Notes: generated from the letters alone by a model not told the origin. Shown: positions 1 through 9,125, numbered from the stretch's first letter. The stretch is 64,000 nt of DNA from PMG-095 sp049324695 (GCA_049324695.1 JBMOMJ010000002.1:124001-188000); one strand, 5' to 3'. Translations and numbers: made by a program.

Positions 1-214
1 CTCGCCCCCCACACACGCAGACGATGCGGAGCGCGCGCTGCGGACTACCATGCGGAGCACGGCATTGCGCATATTCGACGCGCATGCCGCGCTCGCCGAG
101 TTCGACTCGCGGAAGCAGCGAGCGGTCGCTATCGCTCGGAGATTGCTAATCGGCGTGCTGCGAGGCGCTGCCCCTGAAGCACGACGTTCCATGCACGATG
201 AGGCGAGACTATGA
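1..214 (+). CDS. casA: Type I-E Cascade large subunit CasA/Cse1, C-terminal end only
   Basis: An open frame enters from the left edge and stops at the TGA at 212-214, giving about 70 residues that end in DEARL. The stop overlaps the next start as ATGA, the usual coupling inside a cas operon. The identity rests mainly on position directly before casB; the fragment is Arg/Ala-rich and helical, as expected for the C-terminal four-helix bundle of Cse1, but carries no diagnostic motif by itself. In type I-E systems Cse1 recognises the PAM and recruits Cas3. The gene is cut by the window edge, so its completeness and whether cas3 lies upstream cannot be seen. Confidence 0.75.
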   Translation, partial: SPPTHADDAERALRTTMRSTALRIFDAHAALAEFDSRKQRAVAIARRLLIGVLRGAAPEARRSMHDEARL

Positions 215-777
215 ACGACGGCGGCATCTGGACCAATCAAGCCGGCCATTCTTTGCGAGACGAAATCCGCGAGGTGCGACGCCGCTATGACCAGCTAGGC
301 CGCGCTGCACGTGCTGCGCTGCGCCGCTGTCGGACCGCGGACGAAATCGCGCTGGCAGACAACTATTGGAAAATTGGAAGAGAGCTGGCCAACGCCGAAC
401 CCCGGCTGCGTCACGTGGTGCTGCTTTTTCCTGAAGCGAGCCACGTAACGCAAGAGCGATTCTCTTTCGGTCGATTTCTGCGAAAGGAGCTCAGCGAACG
501 TCGAAGCGTGGCACCCCGCCTGCGTCGGGTTCTAGACAGTCGAGATCGCGAGGAACTGTGCGATAGGCTGCGTGGTCTGCTCCGACGGGCAGCCGCGTTG
601 GGAGCGCCGGTCGACTGGGGCGTGCTCGGTGCCGACATCGCGTGCTTCTTCTCTGAAGGTGACCACGTGCGTCGCTGCTGGGCGCAGGACTTTTACGCGC
701 CCCTCGGCGCATCGGTGGCGGATCCGCTCTCAGCTTCCGCGTTCGACGCGAGGATTCATCATGAGCATCTTCGTTGA
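211..777 (+). CDS. casB: Type I-E Cascade small subunit CasB/Cse2
   Basis: This is a 188-residue, Arg-rich, all-helical-looking protein starting at the ATG that overlaps the casA stop. Length and composition fit Cse2, which forms a dimer along the Cascade belly and stabilises the R-loop. Cse2 is poorly conserved in sequence, so order in the operon (casA-casB-cas7-cas5-cas6e) is the strongest evidence. Its 3' end overlaps the start of cas7e by 17 bases, indicating translational coupling. No frameshift or stop interrupts it. Confidence 0.85.
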   Translation: MNDGGIWTNQAGHSLRDEIREVRRRYDQLGRAARAALRRCRTADEIALADNYWKIGRELANAEPRLRHVVLLFPEASHVTQERFSFGRFLRKELSERRSVAPRLRRVLDSRDREELCDRLRGLLRRAAALGAPVDWGVLGADIACFFSEGDHVRRCWAQDFYAPLGASVADPLSASAFDARIHHEHLR

Positions 778-2005
778 GCTTCACGCACTTCGTGCCTTTC
801 CGCCAAGTAATCTCAATCGCGATGATCTCGGCACACCCAAAACCGCTATTTTCGGTGGAGCGCGGCGACTTCGGATTTCGAGCCAGTGTCTCAAGCGCAC
901 CTGGCGCACCTCCGAACACTTCCGCGGCGCGTTCGCCGAAGAACAACTCGGCATTCGTACCGATCGACTGCCGCAGCAAGTCTTGAGCGCCGTCGGACCT
1001 ACGCTGGACGATCGAGCCCGAGAGGGCCTGCTCGCTCTGCTTGCTTCGATCGGAAAAAAATCCGGTACAACGTCGCGCGGCTACGACGAAGGCGACGAGA
1101 CCGGCAGCGAGGATGAAGCCGAAATAGCGCAGGAGCCGCGAACGGCCCATTTATTGTTCCTGAGTCGCCAGGAGATCGAAGTCGTCGCAAGCTTCGTGAA
1201 AGAGAACGCCGACGCTTTGGCCAAAGTCATCGCCAAGAAGAAGCCGAACGTCGATGCGATCAAGATCCTCCGGGCGAAGCTCGAGGACTATCTGCGCAGG
1301 CACACATCCAAGAATGCAGTCGATGTTGGGCTCTTCGGTCGCTTCGTGACGAGTGATGAGTTCGACACCATCGATGCGGCGCTACAGGTTGCTCATGGGC
1401 TAGGTACCCAAAGGATCGAGATCGAGTACGACTACTTCACCGCGGTCGACGACCTGAACTCGGACGCGGGCGCGAGCCACCTGGGTGAAACTGAGTTCGC
1501 CAGCTCCGTGCTTTACCTCTACGCTTGCTGTGACCTGGCGCAACTCGAAGCAAACCTCGGAGCGCGCACGGTCAACGGCCGCGCTCCGGACGCCGAAGCG
1601 CGCGCGCTAGCTCGGCGCAGCTTGCCAGCCTTGGTTCGAGCCGTGGCCGAAGCCACACCAAAGGGAAAGAAGACGGGCACTGCACCCCACACACCCGCTG
1701 AATACGTCGAGGTAGTGGTTCGCCGCGGCGCTCCCGTGAGTTTCGCCAATGCTTTCTCGAAACCGGTCGGTTTACAAGAGCACGGCGGTGACGCGATGGC
1801 AGCTTCGATCGCACGCTTGTCGAACCACCGAAATCGAATCGAATCAGCTTATGGGCGCGATCGCGATGTCATCGCACGCCTGGTGCTCCGCCTCCGAGAT
1901 GTCGATGGCTTCGAACCGAAAGGCTGCGAGGTCGTGAGTATCGACGATCTGGCCGCAAGCCTCGAAAGGGAGCTGGACGCGCGCAGCGCGCAGTCAAACG
2001 CATGA
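761..2005 (+). CDS. casC: Type I-E Cascade backbone CasC/Cas7e (Cse4)
   Basis: Cas7e forms the six-subunit crRNA-binding filament of Cascade. The 414-residue product from the ATG at 761 opens with MSIFVELHALRAFPPSNLNRD, followed by a DLGTPKTAIFGGARRLRISS stretch and SQCLKR, the hallmark N-terminal region of Cse4 proteins. The frame is open upstream to 572, but 761 matches the family N-terminus and gives a 17-base overlap with casB. The protein has an acidic, low-complexity loop (GDETGSEDEAE, about residues 110-120), probably a thumb or surface insertion. The stop overlaps the cas5e start (ATGA at 2002). It appears intact. Confidence 0.93.
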   Translation: MSIFVELHALRAFPPSNLNRDDLGTPKTAIFGGARRLRISSQCLKRTWRTSEHFRGAFAEEQLGIRTDRLPQQVLSAVGPTLDDRAREGLLALLASIGKKSGTTSRGYDEGDETGSEDEAEIAQEPRTAHLLFLSRQEIEVVASFVKENADALAKVIAKKKPNVDAIKILRAKLEDYLRRHTSKNAVDVGLFGRFVTSDEFDTIDAALQVAHGLGTQRIEIEYDYFTAVDDLNSDAGASHLGETEFASSVLYLYACCDLAQLEANLGARTVNGRAPDAEARALARRSLPALVRAVAEATPKGKKTGTAPHTPAEYVEVVVRRGAPVSFANAFSKPVGLQEHGGDAMAASIARLSNHRNRIESAYGRDRDVIARLVLRLRDVDGFEPKGCEVVSIDDLAASLERELDARSAQSNA

Positions 2006-2712
2006 GCTCGCTCCTTCGCGGCGTTCCGATCCGTCTGCAGGGCCCGCTCCAGGCTTGGGGTGGTGCAGCCGTTGGCGACAATCGCCCAACCCTCGCGTTC
2101 CCGACGCGCAGTGGCGTCCTCGGCCTGGTAGCAGCGTGTTTGGGCATTCGCCGCACGGAAGCAACGCGCCTGCTCGCGTTATCGGACGGTACTCGCGTCC
2201 ACGTGCGGGTCGATGCGACGGGAACGCCGATCGTTGACGCTCAGACGATTCAAGACAATCCGAACGCCAGCGAGGCCCGCAAGACGATCCTGAGCCAGCG
2301 CACATACCTGTGCGACGCTTCCTTCGCGGTTGTGGTCGTACCAGGACCGAAAACAGCGATCGAGACCATCGCGCAAGCGCTGAAGTACCCTGTCTTCGCG
2401 CCGTTCCTGGGTCGGCGGAGCTGCGTGCCTTCGTCCCCTCTGTGGATCGCAGACTCGGTTTCGGCAGACGACCCGATCGCTTTGTTTGCGAGCATTCCGC
2501 GCGAGCCGGAGGACATCTCAACGCCCTCGCGCGAATTCCAAAACTTCTATCTAGACGTATCGGCTCACCCGAAAGCACTTCGTCGCATTCCGCTCCGCGA
2601 CGACTTTACCGGACCACTATCGCGGCAATGGAGCGAACGGTTCGCCCTCCACGTTCGCGTCGACGCACCACCTTCGCGCTTCGAGCCTTCTTGGGAGACA
2701 CAATGTACTTGA
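2002..2712 (+). CDS. cas5e: Type I-E Cascade Cas5e (CasD)
   Basis: Cas5e caps the 5' handle of the crRNA. The 236-residue product begins MSSLLRGVPIRLQGPLQAWG, and the RLxGPLQAWG signature near residues 10-20 followed by the TRSGVLGLVAACLGI block (about residues 33-48) is typical of Cas5e. A further family feature is FLGRRSCVPSSPL at about residues 133-145. The start overlaps the cas7e stop by four bases and the end overlaps cas6e by ten, so the four genes look like one translationally coupled unit. It appears intact. Confidence 0.93.
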   Translation: MSSLLRGVPIRLQGPLQAWGGAAVGDNRPTLAFPTRSGVLGLVAACLGIRRTEATRLLALSDGTRVHVRVDATGTPIVDAQTIQDNPNASEARKTILSQRTYLCDASFAVVVVPGPKTAIETIAQALKYPVFAPFLGRRSCVPSSPLWIADSVSADDPIALFASIPREPEDISTPSREFQNFYLDVSAHPKALRRIPLRDDFTGPLSRQWSERFALHVRVDAPPSRFEPSWETQCT

Positions 2713-3431
2713 CCCGCGTGTTCTTGGATCCCTCGTCGCAAGCGGTGCAGCTGGACTTGGGGACGCCAGAGAGCCTGCACAAAACCGTCATGCGAGCGTT
2801 TCCGAACGAAGACGGGCCAACCGCGCGCGCCCGCGGCGGCGTACTCTACCGACTCGAGCGCGAAGCTGACGGGCGCATCGTGCTCCTGATCCAGAGCGCT
2901 AACAGGCCCACGCCGAATCGCTGGCCGCCAGGATACGCGCTCGATCTCGCGAGTGATCCAGATCTCGCGCTCGTACTCGTCGGAGGCAATCCTGCGGTGC
3001 GCGAAGTGACAGGTGAATTTCGCAACATCAGCGAGGGCCGCTGCTTCGGATTTAGACTATGCGCCAATACGACGAGAAAGATTGCCACCAAGACTGGACC
3101 CGACGGCAAGCGCCAAAACGGGCGCAGGGTTCCGGTTCGTGGTGACGCGCTGCGGGCCCAATGGCTCCGCCGGCGTGCTGAAGGAGCAGGGTTCGCGGTG
3201 GACGAGGCGTCGCTGCGAATCACTGAAGTGGCGCCGAACAGCCACGTTGGTCCGAAGTCGATCACCATGGCGGGCACTATTTTCGAGGGAGCGCTGGTGG
3301 TCCGCAATGCGCAGCTGTTCCGTAGCGCGCTGGCGTTCGGCATCGGCCCGGGCAAGGCATATGGGTTTGGCCTCCTCTCGCTGCGACCTTTGCGTGGCCA
3401 TTGCCAGCCGAGCGACGGCACCAAGGAATGA
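2703..3431 (+). CDS. cas6e: CRISPR-associated endoribonuclease Cas6e (CasE)
   Basis: Cas6e cuts pre-crRNA at the 3' base of the repeat hairpin and stays in Cascade. The ATG at 2703 overlaps the end of cas5e and gives 242 residues starting MYLTRVFLDP. His26, in TPESLHKTVMRAFP, aligns with the catalytic histidine region of characterised Cas6e enzymes, and the C-terminal GIGPGKAYGFGLLSLRPL is the Gly-rich loop of the second ferredoxin-like fold. The frame is open further upstream but the family N-terminus fixes this start. The array begins only 39 bases after its stop, with no cas1 or cas2 in between. Confidence 0.94.
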   Translation: MYLTRVFLDPSSQAVQLDLGTPESLHKTVMRAFPNEDGPTARARGGVLYRLEREADGRIVLLIQSANRPTPNRWPPGYALDLASDPDLALVLVGGNPAVREVTGEFRNISEGRCFGFRLCANTTRKIATKTGPDGKRQNGRRVPVRGDALRAQWLRRRAEGAGFAVDEASLRITEVAPNSHVGPKSITMAGTIFEGALVVRNAQLFRSALAFGIGPGKAYGFGLLSLRPLRGHCQPSDGTKE

Positions 3432-3470
3432 GCCGTGTTGAACCCGACTCGCGTTGATCAACAACGTCGT

Positions 3471-3613
3471 GTCGTCCCCACACATGTGGGGCTGAGCCGC
3501 CGGGCGACCGTGTATGGAGTGACCAGTTGCAATCGTCCCCACACATGTGGGGCTGAACCGAGGATCCGGAGTGTGAGTCCTCCACTCGTCCCCACGCACG
3601 TGGGGCAGCCAAC
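3471..3613 (+). CRISPR. Minimal type I-E CRISPR array: three repeats, two spacers
   Basis: Repeat 1 (3471-3499) and repeat 2 (3532-3560) are 29 bases, share the core TCGTCCCCACACATGTGGGG, and end GAGCCG or GAACCG. The inner CCCCAC/GTGGGG stem is the Cas6e substrate, and the orientation matches type I-E (3' end near ACCG). Spacer 1 (3500-3531) is exactly 32 bases, giving the canonical 61-base period. Spacer 2 (3561-3584) is only 24 bases. Repeat 3 (about 3585-3613) keeps the stem as CCCCACGCACGTGGGG but degenerates after it, as terminal repeats often do. No leader-like AT-rich stretch is evident in the 39 bases after cas6e. Confidence 0.9.
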
Positions 3614-3648
3614 TGGGTATCAACGTGATGGGCCCGCGCTAGCGGCGG

Positions 3649-4083
3649 CTACCAGCGTTGCCACAACCAAGCCACGCCTTCCGCCAGCAAAAGCAACAGC
3701 ACGCCGGAGAACGCGACCAAGAACACCAGCGCCGCAATGAGCCGTCTGCCTTGTGGACGGAACACCACCGGCTCAGCATCACGCGGCGCGCTCACGTGCG
3801 GATCCGGCGCCGCGTTCCAGAAATCACCACGAAACTCGCCAAGCCCCAAATCTTCGTCACGCTGGGCATCAGCGAGCCCCGTTGATCGAAGCGTGTGCTC
3901 CGCAACAGCAGCTTCTGTCTTCTGCTGTTGCAGCGCGGAATGGTTGGGCTGGGGACGACGAACGACGGCGGTTTCCTCGTGCAGCACGTCGGCATCCGGC
4001 TCGTCCGACACGGGATCACGTTGCACTGGAAAGGGTGGCGGGGTCCGGCGCAACTTCGGTAACGGAGGGGGCGCTCGCATCAA
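3649..4083 (-). CDS. Hypothetical tail-anchored membrane protein
   Basis: The 144-residue product has a Pro-rich N-terminus (MMRAPPPLPKLRRTPPP), a charged middle rich in Asp, Glu and Gln, and a strongly hydrophobic C-terminal helix (about residues 113-139, RLIAALVFLVAFSGVLLLLL), so it is probably anchored by its tail with the bulk in the cytoplasm. No known domain is recognised. It is convergent with the CRISPR array, its stop lying about 35 bases beyond the last repeat. The coding direction is supported by the membrane segment and the clean ATG-ATG start; the opposite strand gives only Arg/Ser-rich shadow frames. Confidence 0.6.
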   Translation of the reverse strand: MMRAPPPLPKLRRTPPPFPVQRDPVSDEPDADVLHEETAVVRRPQPNHSALQQQKTEAAVAEHTLRSTGLADAQRDEDLGLGEFRGDFWNAAPDPHVSAPRDAEPVVFRPQGRRLIAALVFLVAFSGVLLLLLAEGVAWLWQRW

Positions 4084-4670
4084 TCACTGAGTGGAATCAG
4101 CCAAGCTGAATTACGAAGCTCACCCAACACTGGATCTGAACCAAAGACTGCAGGATTCGATTTTGAATATCGTTTTGAGTCGCTGGACTCAACGTTTCAG
4201 TTCATCGCAGCACCAGCTGGCGTAGGTTCTCAAGCGCGTGATTCGAGGACGCATGGTCACCCGGCTTTCGTCGTCCCCTGACCGCCTTCGCACTTTTCGC
4301 GTGGAGCAGCGTGCGAGTGTTCGCGCCCCCGCGCGTGCAAGGTTTTGCAGTGAGCGCGCGCACCAATTTGCGCGACGTAGTCCCGAGTTCGTCACCTGAC
4401 TATCGACTCTAGACAACAATCTGGTGCAATAGATAGATAACTCGAGCCCTAGTTCCCTGCGCAACGAGTCGCCATTCGGTGGCACGCTGATTGCTGAAGG
4501 AGTTTGAGCCTGGCGTCGGTGATGTTTCCCCCAAAGGCACCAAACCTCCCCCGTCCTTCCCGGCGCCAGGCTCTCATCCACTGCCATCTCTGCAGCGCGA
4601 AAGAGGGAACTTGTCCCGCGAGCATCTAAAGACTCAATCAACTCGTCGCGAGCATCGCGGCGCCGATCTG
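4084..4670. other. Divergent intergenic region
   Basis: About 590 bases separate the tail-anchored gene (minus) from the kinase gene (plus), so promoters for both should lie here. The segment 4085-4200 is noticeably less GC-rich than its surroundings (for example TTGAATATCGTTTTGAG near 4160). An AAGGAG motif at 4497-4502 could be a ribosome binding site, but no in-frame ATG or GTG follows it at a good distance. I see no convincing gene here; the frame of the kinase is open back to a TTG at 4491. Confidence 0.5.
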
Positions 4671-6131
4671 GTGCCGCAGCAACACGACCGAGCAGCATTG
4701 AACTACAAGAGCGGGGACGTCATCGCCGGAAAGTACCGCTTGGAGCAGCTGCTTGGTGAAGGTGGCATGGGCGTGGTTTGGGGCGCCATCAATCTCCAGC
4801 TCGACGCGCCGGTCGCAATCAAGCTGCTGCTGAAGAGCGAGCAGGAAGAGCGCGAATTTCTCACTCGCCGACTGAAACAAGAAGCCAAAGCCGCAGCGAA
4901 GCTAGGCCACCCCGCGATTGTGCGCGTCTTCGACGTCGGCGAGTCCGAGTGCGGCGATCCGTTCATAGTCATGGAGCGCTTGAAGGGGCAAAGTCTCGCG
5001 GAGCGGCTTGCCCAGGAAAGCACACTACCTGCTACGCTCGCCGTGCAGCTCCTGCTTCCGATTGCCGATGCGCTCTGCGCGGCGCATGCCAAAGGCATCA
5101 TTCACCGTGACCTGAAGCCTGACAACATCTTCATCGACGAGAGCGATGGAGTTTCGCCCAAGCTCGTAGACTTCGGGATCGTGAAGATCATGGACCCTGT
5201 GAGCGAATCGTCACATCTCACGCAGATAGGGACGGTGCTGGGCAGCCCCAACTATATGTCGCCCGAGCAAGCGCGCGGCTGTGCAGACGTCGATGCACGA
5301 ACCGACATCTGGTCGTTCTGCGTCCTTCTGTACGAAGTCATCGCAGCGCAAGCTCCCTTCGAAGCGACCAACCCGCACGCCTTGCTGGTCAGCATTGCAC
5401 TCGACGAGCCGCGCCCGTTCGAGCCGCGCTCCGAAGAAGAGGCGGCGCTCTGGAAGATCATTCTCCGCGGTCTCGAGAAGAATCGCAATCATCGTTATCA
5501 GACCATGGCCGAGCTCGGGTGCGCGCTCGCTCACTGGCTGATTGAGCGCGGCATTCACGAGGATGTGTGTGGAGCTTCCCTCCAAGCGCGGTGGAATCAC
5601 CGTTCGTCGAGCGCTCCCGCGCCGCGCGCATCATTCTCGTCGCTGGCCGACGTCGCGTCACACCCGCCGCGTGCATCATTCTCGTCGCTGGCCGACGCCA
5701 ATCCACATCCAAGGTGTGCGAGTGTCGCGCCCGTGCAGACAGCGCTGCAAGTCGTGCACTCCGACGCGGTTCGAATTCGGCTACTGGTCGGCTTGGTGTT
5801 GATCACCACGATTGGCTTCGTCTGCGCGCTGTTCCTGGGCACTCCTTCCCTCACCTCGCGCAGCGGCGCGTCGCCAGCCGAGCAGGCAGCCGAGTCCGCG
5901 CGAGTGCCCATCACTGCACAGTCAGTGACGATTCAATCAGCCGTGCCACACGCCGCTCAGCCCATCGGGCAGCAATTTCAAGAACCTACGCTCGAACCCG
6001 TTCCAGCGCGGGAAGACGCGCGTTCGAGCATGCCGAGTTCGGCGCCGCGACGACGACCTAGTCAAGCAGTACGGCTAGCGAAACCTGCTTCGAGTGAGAA
6101 CGCTTCGAATGACTTACTACCCGCCTACTAG
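4671..6131 (+). CDS. Membrane-anchored Ser/Thr protein kinase (Hanks type)
   Basis: The protein phosphorylates Ser/Thr residues in a signalling role at the inner membrane. Counting from the GTG at 4671 (486 residues), the Gly-rich loop LGEGGMGVVW is at 28-37, the ATP-binding lysine in VAIK at 51, the catalytic loop HRDLKPDN at 145-152, then VDFGIVK and SPEQAR. A transmembrane helix (IRLLVGLVLITTIGFVCALF) lies near 369-389, leaving a short periplasmic Ser/Pro-rich tail. The linker contains a duplicated RASFSSLAD peptide. Start choice is uncertain: no ATG precedes the domain, and TTG codons at 4491 and 4698 are alternatives. All kinase motifs are intact, so it should be active. Confidence 0.88.
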   Translation: MPQQHDRAALNYKSGDVIAGKYRLEQLLGEGGMGVVWGAINLQLDAPVAIKLLLKSEQEEREFLTRRLKQEAKAAAKLGHPAIVRVFDVGESECGDPFIVMERLKGQSLAERLAQESTLPATLAVQLLLPIADALCAAHAKGIIHRDLKPDNIFIDESDGVSPKLVDFGIVKIMDPVSESSHLTQIGTVLGSPNYMSPEQARGCADVDARTDIWSFCVLLYEVIAAQAPFEATNPHALLVSIALDEPRPFEPRSEEEAALWKIILRGLEKNRNHRYQTMAELGCALAHWLIERGIHEDVCGASLQARWNHRSSSAPAPRASFSSLADVASHPPRASFSSLADANPHPRCASVAPVQTALQVVHSDAVRIRLLVGLVLITTIGFVCALFLGTPSLTSRSGASPAEQAAESARVPITAQSVTIQSAVPHAAQPIGQQFQEPTLEPVPAREDARSSMPSSAPRRRPSQAVRLAKPASSENASNDLLPAY

Positions 6132-6288
6132 CCCGGTGCTGCTCCCACCCGCAATCGGCGACTCAATCACTCGCGCCCGAACACGAATGCGACACCAGCG
6201 CAGAGCGTGAGCACAGTGCGTCTCGAGCGATTGCACTAAGAAAACTCCGCATCGGCATGCCACCTATTCAGATACTTCTCGGTGCACG

Positions 6289-7755
6289 ATGAGCATGACT
6301 GAGCCCAAGCTAAAACCGTCCGCGCAATCAGGTCTCGGGCCGCCTTCCCGTACTATCTCGGGTGAGCGCGTCGCAGTTCCCCGCGCACTCGAGCCTTCCG
6401 AAAGCGCCAAACCAGATGTGGGCGCCGTCCCAGCGCAATCCAAAGGACGCGAGCGACCCCAGCCACCGCGCCCTGAACCGCGCCGGCCCGCTTCCGCGAT
6501 GCGTGTCGGTCTCCCGGCTAACCGAGCCGCGAGTTCGTCACCGCCAAGCCTTCAGGTTGTCGAAGACTCTCAGCCTATTCTCGACTCCATTCCACCACCG
6601 GTGGCGCCTCATGCGATCGCTGCTGGGTATGCGGAGGAGACTCCAACGATCTCGGTATCCGACGAAGATCTTCTGCTCGACTCCGAGATCATGTCGTTCG
6701 AGGCTGACGAGATCGCGACGGCAACAGTTCCGATTTGCGCAAATTCTGACGAGGCCGAGCCCGGCGCAGCGTACGAACCCGAACAATCGACATCGCGCCC
6801 TGTCAACCTGGCGCCCGAAGAACCCAAGGAACACCGACAGCCGAAGACGAAAACGAAACCAAAGACAAAAATGCTCACGCTTGCGCTCGTACTCGCTGCT
6901 GGCGCGACTGGTGCTGTCACCGCGCTGAATATGCCCCGAGCGCACGTCGCGGCGGAGCCCACAATACGAAGTGCTGCTGAGCCGCTCCCGTCGCCGGCGA
7001 GCGCCGCTGCCATTGAACGAACGCAACCGAGCGCGCCTACCAACACGAGTAGAGTCGCCGCCATGGTAGCGCGGCCAACTGTGCCCAGCGCCAGCGTGGC
7101 CGACTCGCATCCCCTCGGACTGCTCGTCGTCGATGGCTCGGAAATGACCGCGCCGACCTGCGAGCAGCTACTCGACAAGGTTCCAGCGAGCACCGACAAG
7201 AGATGGGGCTTCGAGCACCTCACCGAGGCGCGGCGCGCGTTGTCACGCGGCGACTTCGACGCCGCGCAACGAGCATTGTGCCAAGCCGTTCGCGCGAAAA
7301 ACGCCGAAGTGAACATCCCGTTCGAGCTCGCGCAACTCCTACTTCTTCGACGTGACACGACCGCAGCCGCTCACTGGGCGAACGAAGCGGCGCGCTTGGA
7401 TCCGCGTGCGCCGCGCATTCTGAACGCGCTCGGAGACGCCCTGGTTCGGACCGGCAACTTGGAGGACGCGCGAGCGGCGTGGCTTGCAGCGTCGAACCTT
7501 ACAGGTAGCGATCCCGCCGCGAGCGACCGGTTCGCACAGCAAATGCTCACGGATGCTGAAGGAGCGTTGCGAGAGCGAGACCCCGCGCGCGCCGAGCGGC
7601 TTCTGCGCAGGGTTGTCGCGTTTCGCCCCCACAGCGCGGCGGCTCACGCGAAGCTCGGGATCGCTCTCCACAGGCTCGGCTTCCGAAAAAGCGCGGAGCT
7701 CTGGTCGCAGCGTTCTGTCGAGCTCGCGTCAGTCGGTGCAGTGCCAAATCAATAG
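6289..7755 (+). CDS. TPR-repeat membrane protein next to the kinase
   Basis: The 488-residue protein has a long Pro/Ser/Glu-rich, probably disordered and cytoplasmic, N-terminal half (1-190), one transmembrane helix (MLTLALVLAAGATGAVTAL, about 195-213), another disordered linker, and a C-terminal block of tetratricopeptide-like helices (about 300-480; for example AHWANEAARLDPRAPRILNA and AHAKLGIALHRLGF). Such bitopic TPR proteins are common partners or substrates of myxobacterial Ser/Thr kinases. It follows the kinase gene by 157 bases on the same strand, so co-transcription is plausible. A function beyond protein-protein interaction cannot be assigned. Confidence 0.75.
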   Translation: MSMTEPKLKPSAQSGLGPPSRTISGERVAVPRALEPSESAKPDVGAVPAQSKGRERPQPPRPEPRRPASAMRVGLPANRAASSSPPSLQVVEDSQPILDSIPPPVAPHAIAAGYAEETPTISVSDEDLLLDSEIMSFEADEIATATVPICANSDEAEPGAAYEPEQSTSRPVNLAPEEPKEHRQPKTKTKPKTKMLTLALVLAAGATGAVTALNMPRAHVAAEPTIRSAAEPLPSPASAAAIERTQPSAPTNTSRVAAMVARPTVPSASVADSHPLGLLVVDGSEMTAPTCEQLLDKVPASTDKRWGFEHLTEARRALSRGDFDAAQRALCQAVRAKNAEVNIPFELAQLLLLRRDTTAAAHWANEAARLDPRAPRILNALGDALVRTGNLEDARAAWLAASNLTGSDPAASDRFAQQMLTDAEGALRERDPARAERLLRRVVAFRPHSAAAHAKLGIALHRLGFRKSAELWSQRSVELASVGAVPNQ

Positions 7756-7805
7756 AACTGTCGCGAGCGATCTCGCTGCCGTGGCTCCCTCGAATGTCAG
7801 CCAGC

Positions 7806-9125
7806 TCACTCGCACGGCGGCGTGCTGATGTGCATCGTCCAGTCTTTGGTTTTTCGGCATTGAAGGCGAAAGCCGCAGCGGCGACCACTGTGGCCACGTT
7901 CCAGCTCGGAGAGGCGCTGCGTACACTCTCGAATCCGTGCTGCGTTCTCCGGATAGGGCTCGCGATACGCGGCCAGATTGCCCAGCACGGTGCAACTCAA
8001 CACACCAAAACCCGCGAATGAAACTGCGGGAGCGAAGCGCCTCGCGAGCAGTGGCTTGAGAAACGCTGCGCCATGAGCCGTGACCAACACGCCCAGTGCG
8101 ATCACCAAGAGCGCTTGCACGTAGTGATAACGCTGATGCCCGCCCGCAATCGCGACTTCACTTTTGGTTGCCACGATCACTGCGGTCAACGCCACCACGA
8201 AGTACGCGAGCGTTAAGTAAACGAAACGAGTGCCGTGCCGAGGTCTTCGCATCACGATCGCAAACACGGCGATCGCAAAGGCCGCCGTGAAGCCGTGTAT
8301 CAGGAAGGCGGCGTTCCCTTCCGCCCACGCGCAGATGTCGGCGCCGAAGAACGCACGAAAGCAGACCTTCGCTGCCACATGCCACCAGGTACGGCTCACG
8401 AGTTCCCTCCAAAAGTCGGCGTTCAAAAGCTCCGCGCCCAACGCCGATGCGTGGCCTGGCTCGAGGCCAAACACCGCGTGCGCCACATGCGTCGCCACCC
8501 ACGCCAGCTGTGCAACACGAGCCTGAATCCCGCGAGCGAAAACTAGGCGCGCAAGGTGCACCGGCACGGCAAGAAAGGAGAGCGGGTTCGACCAGATGAA
8601 GAGTTGAGCAACCGCCAGAACCGCAAGCGTCTTCCACCAGTTCTTCCCGCTCGGTAGCAGCGCGAGCAAAAAAACGATCAGGAGGGCACTCCAGATCGAA
8701 AAATCTGTGTGACACAGCAGGTGGAATTGCCCGACGGGCACGACGGCCATCGCGAGACACACAGTCCACCGTACCGCGTCGGATCGCACGCAGACACGAA
8801 AGTCGCGGCAATAAAACAGCGCGAAAGCGAGCACTGCCTGCGCAAACGGGACAATCGTCAGCGCGTACGGCGTGATCGTCACGGGCAAGCGCGCCGACAA
8901 GAATCCGATTAGGTTCGGTCCGAACGGCATGTATCCGGCTTTGAAGCGAAACAGGTTGCTCCACTCCGGGCGGCCGTAGAAGTAAGCGAACACCTTGGCG
9001 CCGTCCTCGACTCGGAGAGTCGGAGCCAATAAGAACTCGTAACAACGCCCAATCAGCAGCGCAAGTAACGAAGCCAACAATACTGGCCAAGTGAATACCC
9101 AGCGCTCCAAGCGGATCGCTCCCAT
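7806..9125 (-). CDS. Polytopic inner-membrane protein, possibly glycosyltransferase-like
   Basis: From the ATG at 9125 the product is 439 residues, with about ten hydrophobic helices spread over residues 8-390 and a basic, Cys-containing cytoplasmic tail (HSGRRCGFRLQCRKTKDW). The first loop (LAPTLRVEDGAKVFAYFYGR) carries an Arg-Val-Glu-Asp motif after TM1, reminiscent of the first-loop acidic motif in GT-C glycosyltransferases, but this is only suggestive. The frame is open upstream to 9359, yet that part is Arg/Ala-rich and lacks membrane character, so 9125 is preferred. It converges with the TPR gene. Confidence 0.7.
   Translation of the reverse strand: MGAIRLERWVFTWPVLLASLLALLIGRCYEFLLAPTLRVEDGAKVFAYFYGRPEWSNLFRFKAGYMPFGPNLIGFLSARLPVTITPYALTIVPFAQAVLAFALFYCRDFRVCVRSDAVRWTVCLAMAVVPVGQFHLLCHTDFSIWSALLIVFLLALLPSGKNWWKTLAVLAVAQLFIWSNPLSFLAVPVHLARLVFARGIQARVAQLAWVATHVAHAVFGLEPGHASALGAELLNADFWRELVSRTWWHVAAKVCFRAFFGADICAWAEGNAAFLIHGFTAAFAIAVFAIVMRRPRHGTRFVYLTLAYFVVALTAVIVATKSEVAIAGGHQRYHYVQALLVIALGVLVTAHGAAFLKPLLARRFAPAVSFAGFGVLSCTVLGNLAAYREPYPENAARIRECTQRLSELERGHSGRRCGFRLQCRKTKDWTMHISTPPCE

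Noticed and set aside
5620..5710. Direct repeat inside the first kinase gene as a mobile or regulatory repeat
   Set aside because: It is an in-frame duplication of the RASFSSLAD linker peptide, explained by the protein.
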